Of a stretch of DNA of 64,000 bases, positions 63,926 to 64,000 are shown one piece after another; the first letter of the stretch is position 1, and each line of letters opens with the position of its first letter. The position numbers were made by a program, and so were the translations under genes. The DNA comes from Bacteroidota bacterium. Lineage in GTDB: Bacteria > Bacteroidota > Bacteroidia > Bacteroidales > VadinHA17. The DNA is taken from positions 1 to 64,000 of the forward strand of contig JAAYDB010000021.1 of NCBI GenBank assembly GCA_012729475.1, read 5' to 3'. The notes beneath the pieces were generated by a model that saw only the letters and a program-made list of their open reading frames with translations, was not told the DNA's origin and made no database searches.

Positions 63926-64000
63926 TTATTTATTGATATTTACTTTTTCTGTGGGTTTTTCTTCAAGGTTTCTTTTATTGACTCTTTTAACCAGTTCTCC
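63926..64000 (-). CDS. 3' end of a gene cut by the window edge, possibly Mrp/NBP35 ATPase
   Basis: On the minus strand a frame open to the window edge encodes 24 residues ending RNLEEKPTEKVNINK and a TAA at 63926. The ending resembles the C-terminal tail of Mrp/NBP35-type Fe-S carrier ATPases, which often precede a NifU-domain gene in this phylum. Another frame is also open from the edge but stops earlier, leaving a larger gap. Too little sequence is present for a firm call. Confidence 0.35.
   Translation of the reverse strand, partial: GELVKRVNKRNLEEKPTEKVNINK

Noticed and set aside
1-64000. CRISPR arrays, insertion sequences, prophage, tRNA or rRNA genes
   Set aside because: By eye I found no regularly spaced direct repeats, transposase or phage genes, or tRNA T-loop signatures in the gaps; a tRNAscan-SE or Infernal run would settle the RNA part.

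Overview
The window is chromosomal DNA from a member of the Bacteroidota, most likely class Bacteroidia (Bacteroidales/Marinilabiliales-like). The evidence is a complete porP-gldK-gldL-gldM-gldN type IX secretion (T9SS) operon, the T9SS accessory genes sprE/porW and porX, a gldA-type ATPase, Bacteroidota-only families (DUF3352-like, DUF4296, DUF4834, DUF4954, DUF5723, HU-CCDC81/SPOR) and repeated promoters of the form TTTG-N19/20-TAnnTTTG. The genus cannot be named from the sequence alone. I see no prophage, insertion sequence, CRISPR array, tRNA or rRNA. Genes are densely packed and almost all look intact.

Layout. 1-4.9 kb: methionine/SAM cycle genes metH (5' end outside the window), metF and convergent metK, whose leader carries a SAM-II-like riboswitch candidate. 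5.1-8.7 kb: gldA-like ATPase, a sodium/solute symporter and a universal stress protein. 9-12.5 kb: asnS, rpoN (sigma-54) and a PAP2-like membrane protein, convergent with a radical SAM plus glycosyltransferase pair. 14.5-18.9 kb: five-gene rbfA operon (rbfA, methyltransferase, LolC/E-type permease, DUF4296 lipoprotein, amidohydrolase). 19.1-24.7 kb: trpS with a structured leader, then a large membrane-anchored propeller protein, a DUF5723 protein and a DUF4834 protein. 24.7-27.5 kb: mlaF/mlaE and a mannose-1-phosphate guanylyltransferase. 27.5-33.3 kb: the T9SS core operon. 33.5-37 kb: an arginase-fold protein lacking canonical metal ligands, and topA. 37.1-43.3 kb: a PBP1A-type enzyme, then panC-panD-flippase-radA. 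43.5-48.3 kb: a GT5 N-domain-only protein, glmS and a DUF4954 protein. 48.3-53.1 kb: nucleotide-sugar operon wbpE-wbpD-wbpB-galE-rfbB. 53.4-58.8 kb: HU/SPOR protein, metG, LD-carboxypeptidase and alanine dehydrogenase. 58.9-64 kb: tsaE, porX, sprE, a NifU-domain protein and the tail of a further gene.

How the genes fit together. The most coherent theme is protein export and the cell surface. The T9SS motor (GldLM), periplasmic ring (GldKN), PorP-type outer-membrane protein, SprE/PorW lipoprotein and PorX regulator all lie here. So does the WbpB/WbpD/WbpE trio for 2,3-diacetamido uronic acids, the sugar class used for A-LPS, the cargo anchor, in Porphyromonas. MlaEF, the LolC/E-type permease, the PBP, LdcA, GlmS, GalE, RfbB and ManC add envelope supply and maintenance. 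A second theme is S-adenosylmethionine: metH/metF/metK, the riboswitch candidate and several SAM-dependent enzymes.

I found no convincing wholly new system. The most unusual items are the arginase-like protein with degenerate ligands beside the T9SS operon, the trpS leader with mutually exclusive inverted repeats, a near-identical 38-bp GTTGAAG-type intergenic repeat present twice, the long spacing between the metK aptamer and its start codon, and the sprE-porX-tsaE linkage.
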